Positions 43,092 to 53,472 of a DNA stretch of 64,000 nucleotides are shown one piece after another. How positions within the stretch are numbered: position 1 is the stretch's first letter; each line of letters begins with the position of its first letter. The DNA comes from Saccharibacillus qingshengii (GTDB lineage Bacteria; Bacillota; Bacilli; Paenibacillales; Paenibacillaceae). The stretch is from positions 122,500-186,499 of the forward strand of contig NZ_JAAZWC010000010.1 of NCBI RefSeq assembly GCF_013185195.1, written 5' to 3'. The notes below the pieces were generated by a model. It saw only the letters and a list, made by a program, of their open reading frames with translations, did not search any database and was not told the DNA's origin. A program made the translations under genes and the position numbers.

Positions 43092-44324
43092 ATGTCTTTG
43101 ATGCTTCGCAACCGGGCCGCCCTGCTGCTGCTCATGTTCAATATTTTCCTCGTCTTTACCGGAATCGGGCTTGTCGTGCCGATCATGCCGACCTACATGA
43201 ACACCCTCCATATCGGCGGAAGTATCGTGGGACTGCTGGTCGCCACCTTCTCGGTGTCCCAGCTGATCTGCTCGCCTATGGCCGGACGCCTGTCCGACAA
43301 ATTGGGCCGCAAAAAAGTCATTATCGCCGGTATGCTGATCTTCGCCATATCGGAATTCCTGTTCGGCATGGCGAATGCGCCGTGGCTGCTGTTCGTCTCG
43401 CGTATTCTCGGCGGCGTGGGCGCGGCCTTGATTATGCCCGCAGTTATGGCCTACACGGCCGATATCACCTCGGATGAAGAACGCGCCAAAGGCATGGGCT
43501 TCATCAACGCCGCGATCACGACCGGCTTTATTATCGGCCCGGGCATCGGCGGATTTCTGGTCGAATTCGGGATTCGCGTTCCGTTCTTCGCCGCCGGTAT
43601 TGCCGCTCTGATCTCCGGCGTGGTCACCCTGCTGGTGCTTCCCGAGTCGCTTAGTACGGAGCGCCGCGCCGAGATTGCCGCTTCTTCGGCCGGTCCGCGC
43701 GACAGCATGCTCAAGCAGCTTCTGACTTCCTACCGGACGCCTTATTTCCTGAGTCTTGTCATCGTGTTCGTCAGCGCTTTCGGACTTGCCAACTACGAGA
43801 CCGTATTCGGACTGTTCGTCGACCAGAAGTTCGGCTTCACCGCGCGTGACATCGCCATTATCATTACCTTCGGTTCGATTGCCGGGGCAGTGGTCCAGGC
43901 CACGGCTTTTGGCTGGCTGCTGAACCGTTTCGGCGAACAGCTCGTTATCTCGCTGTGTCTGGCTGCCGCTTCGCTGTTCGTGCTGCTGACCTTGTTCGTG
44001 CATCAGTACTGGCTGATCGTTACCGTGACCTTTATCGTATTCCTGGCAATCGATATCCTACGTCCGGCGATCGGCACGCAGATCTCGCGCAGGGCAGGCG
44101 ATCAGCAGGGATTCGCCGCCGGATTGAATTCCTCTTACAGCAGTCTCGGCAATATTGCCGGACCGATCGTAGCCGGTACGCTGTTCGATGTGAATATCAA
44201 TTATCCGTACGCCTCCGCCGCGATCGTGCTCTTCCTCTGCTTCCTGCTCGTCCTGTACGTCGGACGAAGCGACCGCAGACGGGCCGAACGGTTGAGCGGA
44301 GTCAAATCGGTCGAGAACGTCTAA
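43092..44324 (+). CDS. MFS multidrug efflux transporter (NorA/Bmr-like)
   Basis: A 410-aa 12-helix drug/H+ antiporter. Motif A is GRLSDKLGRKKVI, motif B-type RILGGVGAALIMPAVMAYTADI, and motif C of DHA1 exporters is ITTGFIIGPGIGGFLVEF. It should export cationic or hydrophobic drugs. CGGAGG lies 11 nt before the ATG. It is under the second operator (43011-43028) and downstream of the TetR regulator; a strong terminator at 44424-44473 follows. Confidence 0.9.
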   Translation: MSLMLRNRAALLLLMFNIFLVFTGIGLVVPIMPTYMNTLHIGGSIVGLLVATFSVSQLICSPMAGRLSDKLGRKKVIIAGMLIFAISEFLFGMANAPWLLFVSRILGGVGAALIMPAVMAYTADITSDEERAKGMGFINAAITTGFIIGPGIGGFLVEFGIRVPFFAAGIAALISGVVTLLVLPESLSTERRAEIAASSAGPRDSMLKQLLTSYRTPYFLSLVIVFVSAFGLANYETVFGLFVDQKFGFTARDIAIIITFGSIAGAVVQATAFGWLLNRFGEQLVISLCLAAASLFVLLTLFVHQYWLIVTVTFIVFLAIDILRPAIGTQISRRAGDQQGFAAGLNSSYSSLGNIAGPIVAGTLFDVNINYPYASAAIVLFLCFLLVLYVGRSDRRRAERLSGVKSVENV

Positions 44325-44423
44325 GACCCGGCAGCCGGTCAAGACGGATCGCAGGCAGCACCCGGTCCGATTGCGGCGCCGGGTCTGCCATGAATGACGG
44401 CGGGCTGCCCCGCTTTTCCAAGC

Positions 44424-44473
44424 AAAAAGGCTTCCGATCCCCTGCCAACCCGGCGGGGAATCGGAAGCCTTTT
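44424..44473. terminator. Bidirectional terminator between MFS and CDF genes
   Basis: AAAAAGGCTTCCGATCCCC pairs with GGGGAATCGGAAGCCTTTT between two convergent genes. Confidence 0.9.
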
Positions 44474-44541
44474 GCTATATCGTGCCACCTGGCACCGCCA
44501 AACGGCTGCCCAACAAGAATCCCACGGCAATGGAGAAGCCC

Positions 44542-45441
44542 TCATTCGCCGAGATCTCCTCTGTCGGTGCGCCGATCCATAGGCTCGACGTGCACGCTGA
44601 CAAAATTAATCTCGTGTTTGTCTTTCATCTCCGCTTCGATCCGGTCGGCAATATCGTGCCCTTCGACCAGGCTGAGATCGCGGGGGACTTCGACGACAAC
44701 GTCCAATACGGTCTGGCTGCCGTTGACACGCGCTTTGACTTCGCGGACTTCTTCCACGCCGCTCACCGCTTCGATCGTGCCTCGAATCTCGGCCAGTTCG
44801 TTCTCGTCGAAGCCGTCGGTAAGGCGGTGCAGCGAATCGCGCAGAATCTCCCAGGCCGTCTTGCAGATGATGAGGCCAACGACAAACGCCGTCACGACAT
44901 CCAGCCACGGCATGCCGAGCTGCGAACCGAGAATCCCGATCGCCGCTCCGAGACTGACCAGCGCATCCGACAGATTGTCTTTGGACGCCGCCATCAAGGC
45001 CTGACTGCCCGTCTTGAGCGACAGGTCCCGGTTATACCGGTAGACGCCGTACATCGCAATCGCGCACACCAAGGCTACGGCGGCCACCCAGGCCTGCGGC
45101 GCTTCGCCGCTTCCGGCTGTCAGTGTTCGGGCCGCGCCGAGCAGCACTTCGAATCCGACCAGAACCATGATGACCGACGCAATCAGCGCCGCTACCGTTT
45201 CCGCGCGAAAATGGCCGTACGCATGGTCGGCATCCGGCGGCTTGCGCGAAATCTTGAGTCCGATCAGCACCGCAACCGAAGCCACGATATCCGTCAGATT
45301 ATTTAATCCGTCCGCCTGAAGCGCGCTGGACAGAAACAGATAGCCGATCGACAGCTTGAGTGCGGCCAGAATCAGATAAGCAAAAATACTGACCCAGGCT
45401 CCCCGCTCGCCTTCTTTGATTTTCTCGTATACATCTACCAT
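44542..45441 (-). CDS. Cation diffusion facilitator metal exporter
   Basis: A 299-aa CDF-family transporter with six helices and a cytoplasmic C-terminal domain. The site-A motifs are DGLNNLTD (about 44-51, asparagine at the His position typical of manganese- or iron-type members) and SKDNLSDALVS (about 151), with HAYGHFRAE after helix two. The NLTD/DNLSD pair fits Mn2+ or Fe2+ rather than Zn2+, which is inference. The ATG at 45441 has GGAGG 8 nt before it. It is monocistronic and probably contributes to metal detoxification. Confidence 0.87.
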   Translation of the reverse strand: MVDVYEKIKEGERGAWVSIFAYLILAALKLSIGYLFLSSALQADGLNNLTDIVASVAVLIGLKISRKPPDADHAYGHFRAETVAALIASVIMVLVGFEVLLGAARTLTAGSGEAPQAWVAAVALVCAIAMYGVYRYNRDLSLKTGSQALMAASKDNLSDALVSLGAAIGILGSQLGMPWLDVVTAFVVGLIICKTAWEILRDSLHRLTDGFDENELAEIRGTIEAVSGVEEVREVKARVNGSQTVLDVVVEVPRDLSLVEGHDIADRIEAEMKDKHEINFVSVHVEPMDRRTDRGDLGE

Positions 45442-45631
45442 GCGCACAGCCTCCAAACCCGCTTCTCCTGAACCTGTTCCATCATAACAAGCCGGTTTGC
45501 AGTGGGTCTAGAGAAACATTATAGCCGCGGGGGAACGTTGTAAGCCCGGTCTAATAGTCTGTTAGCGGCCAAACTTTGTTGACTCTGGGCAACGATGCAA
45601 GGAGCGATACCTCGGTTCATCCCAAAAGAAA

Positions 45632-45655
45632 AACCCCGCATCGGAATGCGGGGTT
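45632..45655 (-). terminator. Terminator downstream of glpX
   Basis: AACCCCGCA pairs with TGCGGGGTT; the minus strand continues TTTTTCTTTTG. It is about 120 nt past the glpX stop. The interval 45442-45773 has no gene. Confidence 0.85.
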
Positions 45656-45773
45656 ATAAAGTCGACCACAGAGATGCCGCGCGGGCGGCTTGACGGAGCT
45701 TCGCACGAAGCGGAGCCCCGCGGACGAAGGGGATATGCGGCCGCTCTTGAATCCTGCAAGAGGCAGCGGAACG

Positions 45774-46778
45774 TTACAGCGAAGCGGCCCGGCCGATCTC
45801 GGGCAGTTCGGCCAATCCGGCCGGGAACTGCTTGAGCGGCAGATAATGCATGCTGCGGATATAACGCACCGTCCGGCTGCTGGCGCGCATGATGACGGAA
45901 TGCGTCTCGGCGCGGTCTTTGCCGATCAGACGAACGCCGTCGAGGAACTCGCCGCTTGTCACCCCGGTAGCCGCGAACAGCACATCGCCCGTGCCCGCCA
46001 TATCCGTCAGCGTCAGGACGCGGGACGGATCTTCGATCCCCATCGAGACGCAGCGCTGCTCTTCAAGCGGTCCGTCCGGCAGCAGACGGCCCTGCATGTC
46101 GCCGCCGAGGCAGCGCATGGCTGCGGCGGCCAGCACGCCTTCCGGCGCGCCGCCGGAGCCCAGGTACAAGTCCACGCCGCTGTCCGGCAGCGCGGCCGCG
46201 ATCGCGCCGGCCACATCGCCGTGGCCGAGCAGCTTGATCCGAACGCCGGCGCCGCGCAGGCGGGCGATCAGATCGGCATGGCGCTCGCGCTCGAGCACCA
46301 TGACGGTCAAGTCCGACAAAGCGCGGCCGGTATAATGCGCGGCTTTTTGCAGCGTCAGTTCGACCGGATCGTTCAGGCTCAACTTGCCGGCCAGTTCCGG
46401 CCCGCAGGCCAGCTTCTCCATGTAAATGTCGGGAGCATGCAGCAGGCTGCCTTTCTCCGCGATAGCGATAACCGACTGCGCGTTGTGCAGCCCTGCGGCC
46501 ACAACTTCCGTGCCTTCGAGCGGATCGACGGCGACGTCGACGGCGGGGCCGTCTTTGCTGCCGACTTTCTCGCCGATATACAGCATCGGAGCGTCGTCCA
46601 TTTCACCTTCGCCGATGACGACCGTACCGTCGATGGAGACGGAATCGAACATCGAACGAATCGCGGTCGTGGCCGCACCGTCCGCCGCGTTTTTGTCTCC
46701 CCGGCCTACCCACTTTGCCGCCGCCAGCGCACCCAGTTCCGTTACGCGTACAATTTCCAGTGTCAATTCACGTTCCAT
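45774..46778 (-). CDS. glpX: Class II fructose-1,6-bisphosphatase GlpX
   Basis: A 334-aa lithium-sensitive phosphatase-fold enzyme that makes fructose 6-phosphate in gluconeogenesis. Signatures: AAKWVGRGDKNAADGAAT, VVIGEGEMDDAPMLYIGE with the metal ligands, VDPLEGTE, and GSGGAPEGVLAAAAMRCLGG. A GGAGGGAATAGGAA region precedes the ATG. It lies 80 nt after the PPDK-regulator gene and ccpN on the same strand, giving a cluster for gluconeogenic control. Confidence 0.94.
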   Translation of the reverse strand: MERELTLEIVRVTELGALAAAKWVGRGDKNAADGAATTAIRSMFDSVSIDGTVVIGEGEMDDAPMLYIGEKVGSKDGPAVDVAVDPLEGTEVVAAGLHNAQSVIAIAEKGSLLHAPDIYMEKLACGPELAGKLSLNDPVELTLQKAAHYTGRALSDLTVMVLERERHADLIARLRGAGVRIKLLGHGDVAGAIAAALPDSGVDLYLGSGGAPEGVLAAAAMRCLGGDMQGRLLPDGPLEEQRCVSMGIEDPSRVLTLTDMAGTGDVLFAATGVTSGEFLDGVRLIGKDRAETHSVIMRASSRTVRYIRSMHYLPLKQFPAGLAELPEIGRAASL

Positions 46779-46858
46779 TTCCTATTCCCTCCAGTCGGTT
46801 CGTCGGGCAGCCTTGAGCCGTATCCCGCGTTTAAAAATAGATTCTTCTTTATAAATGT

Positions 46859-47662
46859 TTATAAATGGCCCAGAATCAGGCTGGCCGTTTCTTCGATCGC
46901 TTTGTCCGTGATATCGACAACCAGGCAGCCGAGCCGGGCGTACAGCGCTTCGGCGTACTCCAGCTCTTCCTTGATCCGCTCCAGGCTGTCATACTGCGAA
47001 CCGACCGGCAGACCCATCGATTTCAGACGCTCGGACCGGATCTTGAGCATCGCTTCCGGCGCAATCGTCAGACCGACCAGTCGCTCCCTCGGCAGCGCAA
47101 GCAGCTGCTGCGGCGGCGCGATCTCCGGGACAACGGGATAATTCACGACTTTCCGGCCCCGATGGGCGAGAAAAATACCCAGCGGCGTCTTGGAAGTCCG
47201 CGAGATGCCCATCAGCACGAGATCGGCTTCCAGCATCGCGCCGAGATCCCGTCCATCGTCGCTGGCAACCGTAAACTCGATCGCTTCCATCCGGCGGAAA
47301 TAATTCTCGTCCATTCGGCGCAGCACGCCCGGACGCCGCGTCGGCGGCGCTCCGCTGAAGGTGTCGATAAACGCCTGCATCATGGGCCCCATAATATCGA
47401 CGATGCGTACGTCCAGCCGGACCGCTTCTTCCCGGATCGTCTCGCGCAGTTCCGGTTGAACCAGCGTATAGGCCACAAAGCCTTTGTGCTCGGCCGCTTC
47501 TTCCATCAGCCTGCGCAGCTCGTCCTCATGCCGGACGTTGCCATAGCGCTTGATCGAAACGTCCCGGTGCTCGAACTGGTGAATAACCGCCTGGACGACG
47601 GCTTCCGCCGTGTCGCCGACGGAGTCCGAGCAGATTGTAATGAATGGCGCATCCTGTCCCAT
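46859..47662 (-). CDS. Pyruvate,phosphate dikinase / PEP synthase regulatory protein (DUF299, YqfL-like)
   Basis: A 267-aa bifunctional kinase-pyrophosphorylase of the DUF299 family. Visible features are FITICSDSVGDTAEAVVQA, the central DIMGPMMQAFIDTFSG, and LVLMGISRTSKTPLGIFLAHRGRKVVNYPVVPEI with a P-loop-like GISRTSKTP. Such proteins switch PPDK or PEP synthase on and off by reversible phosphorylation of a threonine. In B. subtilis yqfL sits after ccpN and modulates CcpN output. Two ATGs fit (47671 and 47662); the second is better spaced from GGGAGG. Confidence 0.93.
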   Translation of the reverse strand: MGQDAPFITICSDSVGDTAEAVVQAVIHQFEHRDVSIKRYGNVRHEDELRRLMEEAAEHKGFVAYTLVQPELRETIREEAVRLDVRIVDIMGPMMQAFIDTFSGAPPTRRPGVLRRMDENYFRRMEAIEFTVASDDGRDLGAMLEADLVLMGISRTSKTPLGIFLAHRGRKVVNYPVVPEIAPPQQLLALPRERLVGLTIAPEAMLKIRSERLKSMGLPVGSQYDSLERIKEELEYAEALYARLGCLVVDITDKAIEETASLILGHL

Positions 47663-47680
47663 CGTGTGCATATCCTCCCG

Positions 47681-48322
47681 TTATCTTGTCATTTCGATGT
47701 CGAGGAGAAGCTGAACGATGGCCGTCTTCGTCAGTCGTCCTACGATAGCCGGCCTGCCGCCCGCTTCTTCCGGGTCGGCCTTGATCACCGGCAAACTGTC
47801 CACCTCGTGCATAATCATCTTGTGCGCCGCTTCCAGCACCGGTTCATCCGGCGACGTGGTCACGACTTTGGGAATACGGGTCATGACCATGCTCACCGGC
47901 ATCGAAGCCGAACCCGGATTGCCGAGCGTCACCTTGAGAAAGTCTTTGCGCGAAGCCACGCCCGTCAGCCGGCCTTCCGCGTCACAGATGATGAGTGTCC
48001 CCACATCCTGCAAAAAGAGGGTGACGACCGCATCTTGAATGGTCGTCGTCTCCCGGATAATGATCGGGACGGTCTGGATATCCCTGACTTTCGCTTCCCT
48101 GATCCGGTCGCCGCCGTCTCCGCCGCCGGCCGCTTTACGGCCCGGAAAATATCCCACTTTCGGCTTGGCGTCGATATACTCCAGCATCACCAGCAGCGAC
48201 AGATCCGAACGGATCGTCGGACGGGACGACCCCAGATTCTCCGCGATTTGCTCGCCGGTGATCGGGGCCTGCTTTTTGACGATATCTACGATCTTTAGTT
48301 GTCTTGCCGTCAATTCAATCAC
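47681..48322 (-). CDS. ccpN: CcpN transcriptional repressor, HTH plus two CBS domains
   Basis: A 213-aa protein. An HTH (ELTARQLKIVDIVKKQAPITGEQIAENLGSSRPTIRSDLSLLVMLEYIDAKPKVGYF) is followed by a Gly-rich hinge and tandem CBS motifs (VRDIQTVPIIIRETTTIQDAVVTLFLQDVGTLIICD and VMTRIPKVVTTSPDEPVLEAAHKMIMHEVDSLPVI). This is CcpN, which represses gapB and pckA in glycolytic conditions, with CBS domains that bind ADP and ATP in Bacillus. GTG start with GGAGGGTAGCC. It is 10 nt upstream of the PPDK regulator, as in Bacillus. Confidence 0.93.
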   Translation of the reverse strand: MIELTARQLKIVDIVKKQAPITGEQIAENLGSSRPTIRSDLSLLVMLEYIDAKPKVGYFPGRKAAGGGDGGDRIREAKVRDIQTVPIIIRETTTIQDAVVTLFLQDVGTLIICDAEGRLTGVASRKDFLKVTLGNPGSASMPVSMVMTRIPKVVTTSPDEPVLEAAHKMIMHEVDSLPVIKADPEEAGGRPAIVGRLTKTAIVQLLLDIEMTR

Positions 48323-48596
48323 GGCTACCCTCCGCTTTCCTGCTTTCGCTTCGAGAAGCGGCTTCGAACTTTCACTCCCGTTCTTGCGGGAGAATCGAAG
48401 CGCCTCTCTGCGTAGTTATATAATGCGACATTAATCATATAAATGAAACATATATGACGTATTATTATCGTATTAATTTTGCTTATACGTTGTGAAAGGT
48501 CTTTTTATCCCTCTATTCTAGCTAAATATAACTATAATCTTTCTATTATGACGCCTCTAAAAGATTGGTGGGAACAAAACGAACCGTTCGCACAAA
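48323..48596. other. Upstream region of ccpN
   Basis: This AT-rich gene-free interval (48323-48596) should hold the ccpN promoter. A convincing -35/-10 pair was not found, nor any riboswitch. Confidence 0.3.
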
Positions 48597-48620
48597 AAAG
48601 AGCGCCCGAAGGCGCTCTTT
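48597..48620 (-). terminator. Terminator of the chemoreceptor gene
   Basis: AAAGAGCGCC pairs perfectly with GGCGCTCTTT around CGAA; the minus strand continues TTTTTGTG, 50 nt after the stop. Confidence 0.92.
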
Positions 48621-48668
48621 CCATCACTGCCGGTTTCGGATTCCCCGTTCCCCGCAGCCGAATCATTT

Positions 48669-50390
48669 CTACAGCTTGAACTTCTCGACCGAACGCGCCA
48701 ACGCCTCGATGCCTTCTTTCGAAGAACGGACGCCGCCCAGCACATCGGAAGCATTGCCTGCGGCCAGACTTGCTTTTTCCGCAATAATACCGGTTCCGCT
48801 CGCGCCTTCGCTTGCGGACATGGCGATTTCGTCCGTCGATTTGACCAGACTTTCCATCGACGCGAGCAGCTCTTCCGTGGTGGCGCTGAGATCGGTCGAA
48901 GAGGCCTCTGTATCGACGGCTCCTTCGGCGTACTCTTCGGTCGCCCGCAGCATCAGGGCATAATCGTGCTGGACACTCTCGGCAAAAAAGACCAGCAGGC
49001 TTTCCGAGTTCGACTTCAGGCTTCCAACCGAATGAAGCACGGCTCCGGTCACTTCCTGGATCTTGTCGGCCGCCTGCTTGGAATCTTCCGCCAGCTTGCG
49101 GATTTCCGCCGCTACGACCGCAAATCCGCGCCCGGCTTCGCCCGCTCTTGCCGCTTCGATCGAAGCGTTGAGCGACAGCAGATTGGTCTGGGCCGTAATC
49201 TGGAGAATCGACTCGGCCAGCAGGGTGATCTGCTCGACCGCCCGGGACTCTTCCATCGCTTTTTCCAGTTTGACTTTGACTTCTTCATACGAAGAGGTGC
49301 CTTCTTGGTACGACTGCTGGAACGTCGCCCTGAGCTCTGCGGCACGGACGCTCAGCTGTTCCGAGGTACGGGCGCCTTCCTGGGCTTTGACCGCAATCGA
49401 TTCCAGGGCACGTCCGATCTCCGACGAAGTTCCGCTCATGTTCTGCGTCGAGAACGACGTCTGCTCCATCCCTGCCGACAGCTGCTGCGTCGTCGCGGAA
49501 ATATCCTGCACGCTGTCGTCCAGCTGACTCATCCGCACCGCGACGCCTTCCATCACATGCTCGATGTCGTGGCTTTCCCGCCGTACATCTTCGATGATGC
49601 TGCGGAACTGTTTGCGCGCTTCGGCTTCTGCCTGGATCAGCACGGCGAACTCGTCGCCTTCTTCCAGGAAGCGTTCGTAGCTGTTATCGTACTTCAGATC
49701 GAGATCCGCCGTCTTGCGGATTAGACCGACGGCAATCCGGGTGCGCAGACGGACATTGCGGATAACCAGAGCGCCTACGGCAGCCGAGACAACCATGGCC
49801 GCTGCCAGAACAATCCAGATCGTCCGTTGAATCTGCTGCTGATACGCGGTACTCTCGGCAATGATATCGACACTGTACAGATCCAGAATTTCTTCGATCT
49901 GGTTGATATCGTCGCGGGCCGCGTCGAACTGCTCCATCGAGCCTGCCGCACCGTTTGCTTTCCAGGCAGCGAACTGCGTTTTGAAATCGTCGAACAAGGC
50001 AAAAGCGGTCTTGCCGGAATCCGGGTGCGTGTAGCCTTCGAACCGCTGCGCATTCGCTTTCATGATCGCTTCCGCTTTAAGGACGCGTTCTTCGGTCTGG
50101 GCTACATTTTCGTCGAAGCTCGCCTGCAGATCCGCAGACGGCTCACCGGCGGAGGCCGCCATATTCTGCTGTTCGGTCAGCGCCTGATAGAAGTCGCGGT
50201 CCGCATTAAGCAGCCAGGAGATGCTCTCATGCGCTTCGTTGTACAACCGATCGATCAGGCGGTCCGAGAGCTGCGAGACCAGGCTGACCGATAGGGCCGC
50301 CAACAAGATGAGCGCAAGCAGAGGAGGGGCAAGAGGCAGGAACATTTTGAAACTGAGCGGCATGTTATTGAATCGCAATCGCTTAAGCAT
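48669..50390 (-). CDS. Methyl-accepting chemotaxis protein
   Basis: A 573-aa chemoreceptor with TM1 about 18-39, an extracellular four-helix-type ligand domain, TM2 about 188-212, a short HAMP-like linker, and a long coiled-coil signalling domain. The hairpin tip [43 protein letters not shown] is diagnostic and contacts CheA/CheW. The TM2-to-signalling region is less HAMP-like than usual. The ligand is unknown. Its start has GGAAGG nearby. A terminator at 48597-48620 ends the transcript. Confidence 0.9.
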   Translation of the reverse strand: MLKRLRFNNMPLSFKMFLPLAPPLLALILLAALSVSLVSQLSDRLIDRLYNEAHESISWLLNADRDFYQALTEQQNMAASAGEPSADLQASFDENVAQTEERVLKAEAIMKANAQRFEGYTHPDSGKTAFALFDDFKTQFAAWKANGAAGSMEQFDAARDDINQIEEILDLYSVDIIAESTAYQQQIQRTIWIVLAAAMVVSAAVGALVIRNVRLRTRIAVGLIRKTADLDLKYDNSYERFLEEGDEFAVLIQAEAEARKQFRSIIEDVRRESHDIEHVMEGVAVRMSQLDDSVQDISATTQQLSAGMEQTSFSTQNMSGTSSEIGRALESIAVKAQEGARTSEQLSVRAAELRATFQQSYQEGTSSYEEVKVKLEKAMEESRAVEQITLLAESILQITAQTNLLSLNASIEAARAGEAGRGFAVVAAEIRKLAEDSKQAADKIQEVTGAVLHSVGSLKSNSESLLVFFAESVQHDYALMLRATEEYAEGAVDTEASSTDLSATTEELLASMESLVKSTDEIAMSASEGASGTGIIAEKASLAAGNASDVLGGVRSSKEGIEALARSVEKFKL

Positions 50391-50413
50391 AAGGAACCAT
50401 CCTTCCGGTAATA

Positions 50414-50470
50414 AAAAAGATCTTACTCTTCATATCGGCAGATCCCGATAATCCTGAATAAGATCTTTTT
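50414..50470 (-). terminator. Terminator of the amino acid permease gene
   Basis: AAAAAAGATCTTA and TAAGATCTTTTT form the outer stem across a structured loop, about 40 nt past the permease stop. Confidence 0.8.
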
Positions 50471-50507
50471 CCTTTATCGGCGAATGTCCGTGGTTGGGAC
50501 TTCTCCG

Positions 50508-51890
50508 TTACTTGGCCGACCCTCCGTGCGCGTTCCCGGATTTCTTGTGCATCCCCAGCAAATAGTACGCGCCGAGCATAATCAGAATGAATCCCGCGCC
50601 GACCGCAAGAGGAATTCGCGTGTCCGTGTTGATGACCATCCCCACCAGCACCAGCAGCAGGAAGACGATGACGAAATAGTTCGCCGCCGGAAAAAAAAGC
50701 GACTTGAACGGATGGTCGGCCATCTCGCCCGCATGCTCCTGCCGGAAGCGGAACTGTCCGATCGCCATCGCGAACCACGGAATCATGCCCGGCAGAATGC
50801 TTGCGCTGTAGATGTACAGAAACAGCTTGGAGTCCGGCATCAGATAATTCAGCAGGACGCCGATCAGCAGCAGCCCAATCGTCGTCATGATGCTGTTGCG
50901 CGGAACGCCGCTGTTGGAGATTTTTCCGAAAAATTTCGGCGCCTGTCCGTTCTCCGCCAGCGTGAACAGCATCCGCCCCGCACTGTAAATGCCGCTGTTG
51001 CAGCCGGACATTGCCGCCGTCAATACGACAAAGTTGATAATCCCCGCCGCCGCGACGATGCCGACTTTGGAGAAGGTCAGCACGAAGGGACTTCCCGTCA
51101 CGCCGACCTCGTTCCACGGATATATAGTGACGATCACGAAGATCGCGCCTACGTAAAACACAAGAATCCGCCAAACGATATTTTTGATCGCACGCTTCAG
51201 CGTGACTTTGGGATTCTCCGCTTCGCCTGCCGTGATGCCGATCATCTCGATGCCCTGATAAGCCGCCGTGACGATGCAGAGCGCGAACAGGAACCCTTTT
51301 AACCCGCCCGCAAAAAATCCGCCATGCGCATACAGATTCTCGAAGCCGATCGGTACGCCGTCGTTGCCCCAGCCGAAGAAGATCAGGCCTGTGCCGAGAA
51401 TGAGCATCGCCGCGATCGCCACGACCTTGATCATCGCAAACCAGAATTCGAATTCGCCGTAGAACTTCACCGCCGCCAGGTTCGCCGCCGCAATAATGCC
51501 TACGCCGACAAGCGCCGGAATCCACTGCGGAATATCGGGGTACCAATAGCCGAAGTAGATGCCGATCGCCGTCACCTCGGACATGCCAACCGTCACCCAC
51601 AGGAACCAGTAACTCCAGGCCGTCAGGTAACCCGCGACCGGATGGATATATTTATGCGCGAAAGTAGCGAACGATCCGGTCACCGGTTCGGCAATCAGCA
51701 TCTCCCCCATGATCCGCATCACCAGAAACATGACCAGTCCCGCCAGCATGTAGGCCAGCAGCACCGAAGGCCCCGCCCACTGGATCGTACTTGAAGAACC
51801 CATGAACAGGCCGACCCCGATCGTTCCTCCCAGCGCAATCAGCTCGATATGCCGGGCTTTCAGCCCCCGGCTCAATTGTTTCTCTTCCAT
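50508..51890 (-). CDS. Amino acid permease, AAT/APC family
   Basis: A 460-aa 12-helix amino acid/H+ symporter. The AAT-family start [27 protein letters not shown] is followed by [26 protein letters not shown], and [28 protein letters not shown] later. This resembles D-serine/D-alanine/glycine or GABA permeases (AapA/GabP group); the exact substrate is not determined. AAGGA lies next to the ATG. The gene is monocistronic with its own terminator. Confidence 0.9.
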   Translation of the reverse strand: MEEKQLSRGLKARHIELIALGGTIGVGLFMGSSSTIQWAGPSVLLAYMLAGLVMFLVMRIMGEMLIAEPVTGSFATFAHKYIHPVAGYLTAWSYWFLWVTVGMSEVTAIGIYFGYWYPDIPQWIPALVGVGIIAAANLAAVKFYGEFEFWFAMIKVVAIAAMLILGTGLIFFGWGNDGVPIGFENLYAHGGFFAGGLKGFLFALCIVTAAYQGIEMIGITAGEAENPKVTLKRAIKNIVWRILVFYVGAIFVIVTIYPWNEVGVTGSPFVLTFSKVGIVAAAGIINFVVLTAAMSGCNSGIYSAGRMLFTLAENGQAPKFFGKISNSGVPRNSIMTTIGLLLIGVLLNYLMPDSKLFLYIYSASILPGMIPWFAMAIGQFRFRQEHAGEMADHPFKSLFFPAANYFVIVFLLLVLVGMVINTDTRIPLAVGAGFILIMLGAYYLLGMHKKSGNAHGGSAK

Positions 51891-52176
51891 TCCTTATGCC
51901 CCCATGTCCATTCGCTGTTTCGTTTCGGATCCGGCGTGCGCTTGAGACCTTATGCACTAAAGCTTCGCCGAATCGCACCAGCAAATTCTATGACAGGCTT
52001 TTTGAAAAAACAACCGGAAAGATCACGCTGTTTGCCTAGGAATCTTTTGCACGTAGGACGGATGTCCATTGGGAAAAGACAAACCTTCAACCTGTTTCCT
52101 GCCAAATCAAATTCCACGCCATAACGTTCAGCCTACCTGTCTTGTTTGAACAGACAAAAATATTTCTGGCGTTCCG
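51891..52176. other. Gene-free interval before the amino acid permease
   Basis: I see no gene or strong structure in these 286 bases. They should contain the permease promoter (minus strand) and the end of the acyltransferase transcript. Confidence 0.3.
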
Positions 52177-53277
52177 CTATCCTTGAGCCTTTTGAGGAGC
52201 TGCGAGACCCGGTGAACCGTTTCGACCCGTTCTTCCTCCCGCCCTGCCCAATATATACTTGCCGAACGGAAGTTTGTTGACCGCAAGAACGGTCACGATC
52301 GAAGAAATCAGCGCGGCGGCAAACAAGATCGGGATTTCGAAGTAGCCGAGGTCGGCCGTACGGTCCAGCAGTCCGCTGTAGAGCATCAGATAGAAATAAT
52401 GGATCAGATAGATGCCAAATGAACAGCTGTCGATCAGATCCAGCCACCTGGATCGGATCTTTGCTTTGGAAGCGATGAGAAACAGCAGCAGAATCAGCAT
52501 AAGGCTGAGCGGCAGCATATCGACTCTTTTGGAACCGAAACCGAGCACATTCAAGGTGTTGACGAACAGCACAGGCGCAGCGGCCAGCAGCGTGCCGATC
52601 ACGATCCCTCTCTTGTACCGGTCGAGCGCCGCCAGGAAATCGTCATATCGTCTCCCGCAGTAATAAGCCAGGCAAAAGTAGAAAATCCAGCCGAGAAACG
52701 GAACCCAATAGCCTCTCTCCCAGACGAACGAGACCAATCGGCCGCCGGAAGGCTGTTCCACGAAGTTAAAGAAAGCCAGATACGCCGCATTGATCACAAA
52801 AGCCGCAGCCAGCACGACTTTGGCGGGGATCCGAGACAGGAATTTGGTGAACAGCCGGTGCAGCACATAGAACTGGAAGACGACCAGCACAAACCAACCG
52901 TGATAATCGCCCATCAAGTTCAGTACCACGACATACGGAAGACGGCCCGGATCGTCATAATTCGCAAAAATCGCATAAAAAACAGCCATACACGCAAACG
53001 GAGTAAGGATCATCAGAATTCTTTTTTTGTAAAAAGCTTTGGGGAAGCGGTCCGGATAGGAGTGGGACAGCAGCAGTTCGGAAATAAAAACAAACGCGGG
53101 CGTACCGAAAGCAAGAATACCGGCTGCGGTCAACAAAGCATAATCCAACAGGGGTGAGCCTTCCGTCCATTCGAATCCGATCGTAAACTGTATGGAATGA
53201 AGCAAAATGATACTCAGGCAGGCGACTACCCGAACCAGGCCTACTTCTTGTATGTATTCCGTTTTCCTTACGATCAT
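52177..53277 (-). CDS. Acyltransferase family 3 membrane protein
   Basis: A 366-aa polytopic protein of the OafA/YrrM-type acyltransferase 3 fold with about ten helices. The first helix has the expected VRVVACLSIILLHSIQF (the conserved His 27-region of the family). KKRILMILTPFACMAVFY, GDYHGWFVLVVFQFYVL and the C-terminal SFGIYLIHYFYLMLYSG also match. Such enzymes add acetyl or succinyl groups to cell-surface glycans or teichoic acids. The C-terminus is a short Gly/Arg-rich tail. The GGGGAGATGAAGAA region precedes the ATG. Confidence 0.85.
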   Translation of the reverse strand: MIVRKTEYIQEVGLVRVVACLSIILLHSIQFTIGFEWTEGSPLLDYALLTAAGILAFGTPAFVFISELLLSHSYPDRFPKAFYKKRILMILTPFACMAVFYAIFANYDDPGRLPYVVVLNLMGDYHGWFVLVVFQFYVLHRLFTKFLSRIPAKVVLAAAFVINAAYLAFFNFVEQPSGGRLVSFVWERGYWVPFLGWIFYFCLAYYCGRRYDDFLAALDRYKRGIVIGTLLAAAPVLFVNTLNVLGFGSKRVDMLPLSLMLILLLFLIASKAKIRSRWLDLIDSCSFGIYLIHYFYLMLYSGLLDRTADLGYFEIPILFAAALISSIVTVLAVNKLPFGKYILGRAGGRTGRNGSPGLAAPQKAQG

Positions 53278-53431
53278 TTCTTCATCTCCCCGTGTCCCAT
53301 TTTCGTTCCGCCATGCTGCGAGGACAAGCCCTTACCGGTGGACTGGATTCCGGTATCAATCCTAGAAGGAATTGTAAATGCGCGAACCGGGAAGTGTCAA
53401 TGAAATTTTCAGAAAGCCGGGAAGATTCCAC

Positions 53432-53464
53432 AAAAAAACCGCACAGACTCCGTCTGCGCGGTTC
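53432..53464 (-). terminator. Terminator of the Bcr/CflA pump gene
   Basis: AACCGC-ACAGA and TCTG-C-GCGGTT form a stem; the minus strand continues TTTTTTTGTGG, about 10 nt past the stop. Confidence 0.88.
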
Positions 53465-53472
53465 AATGATCG

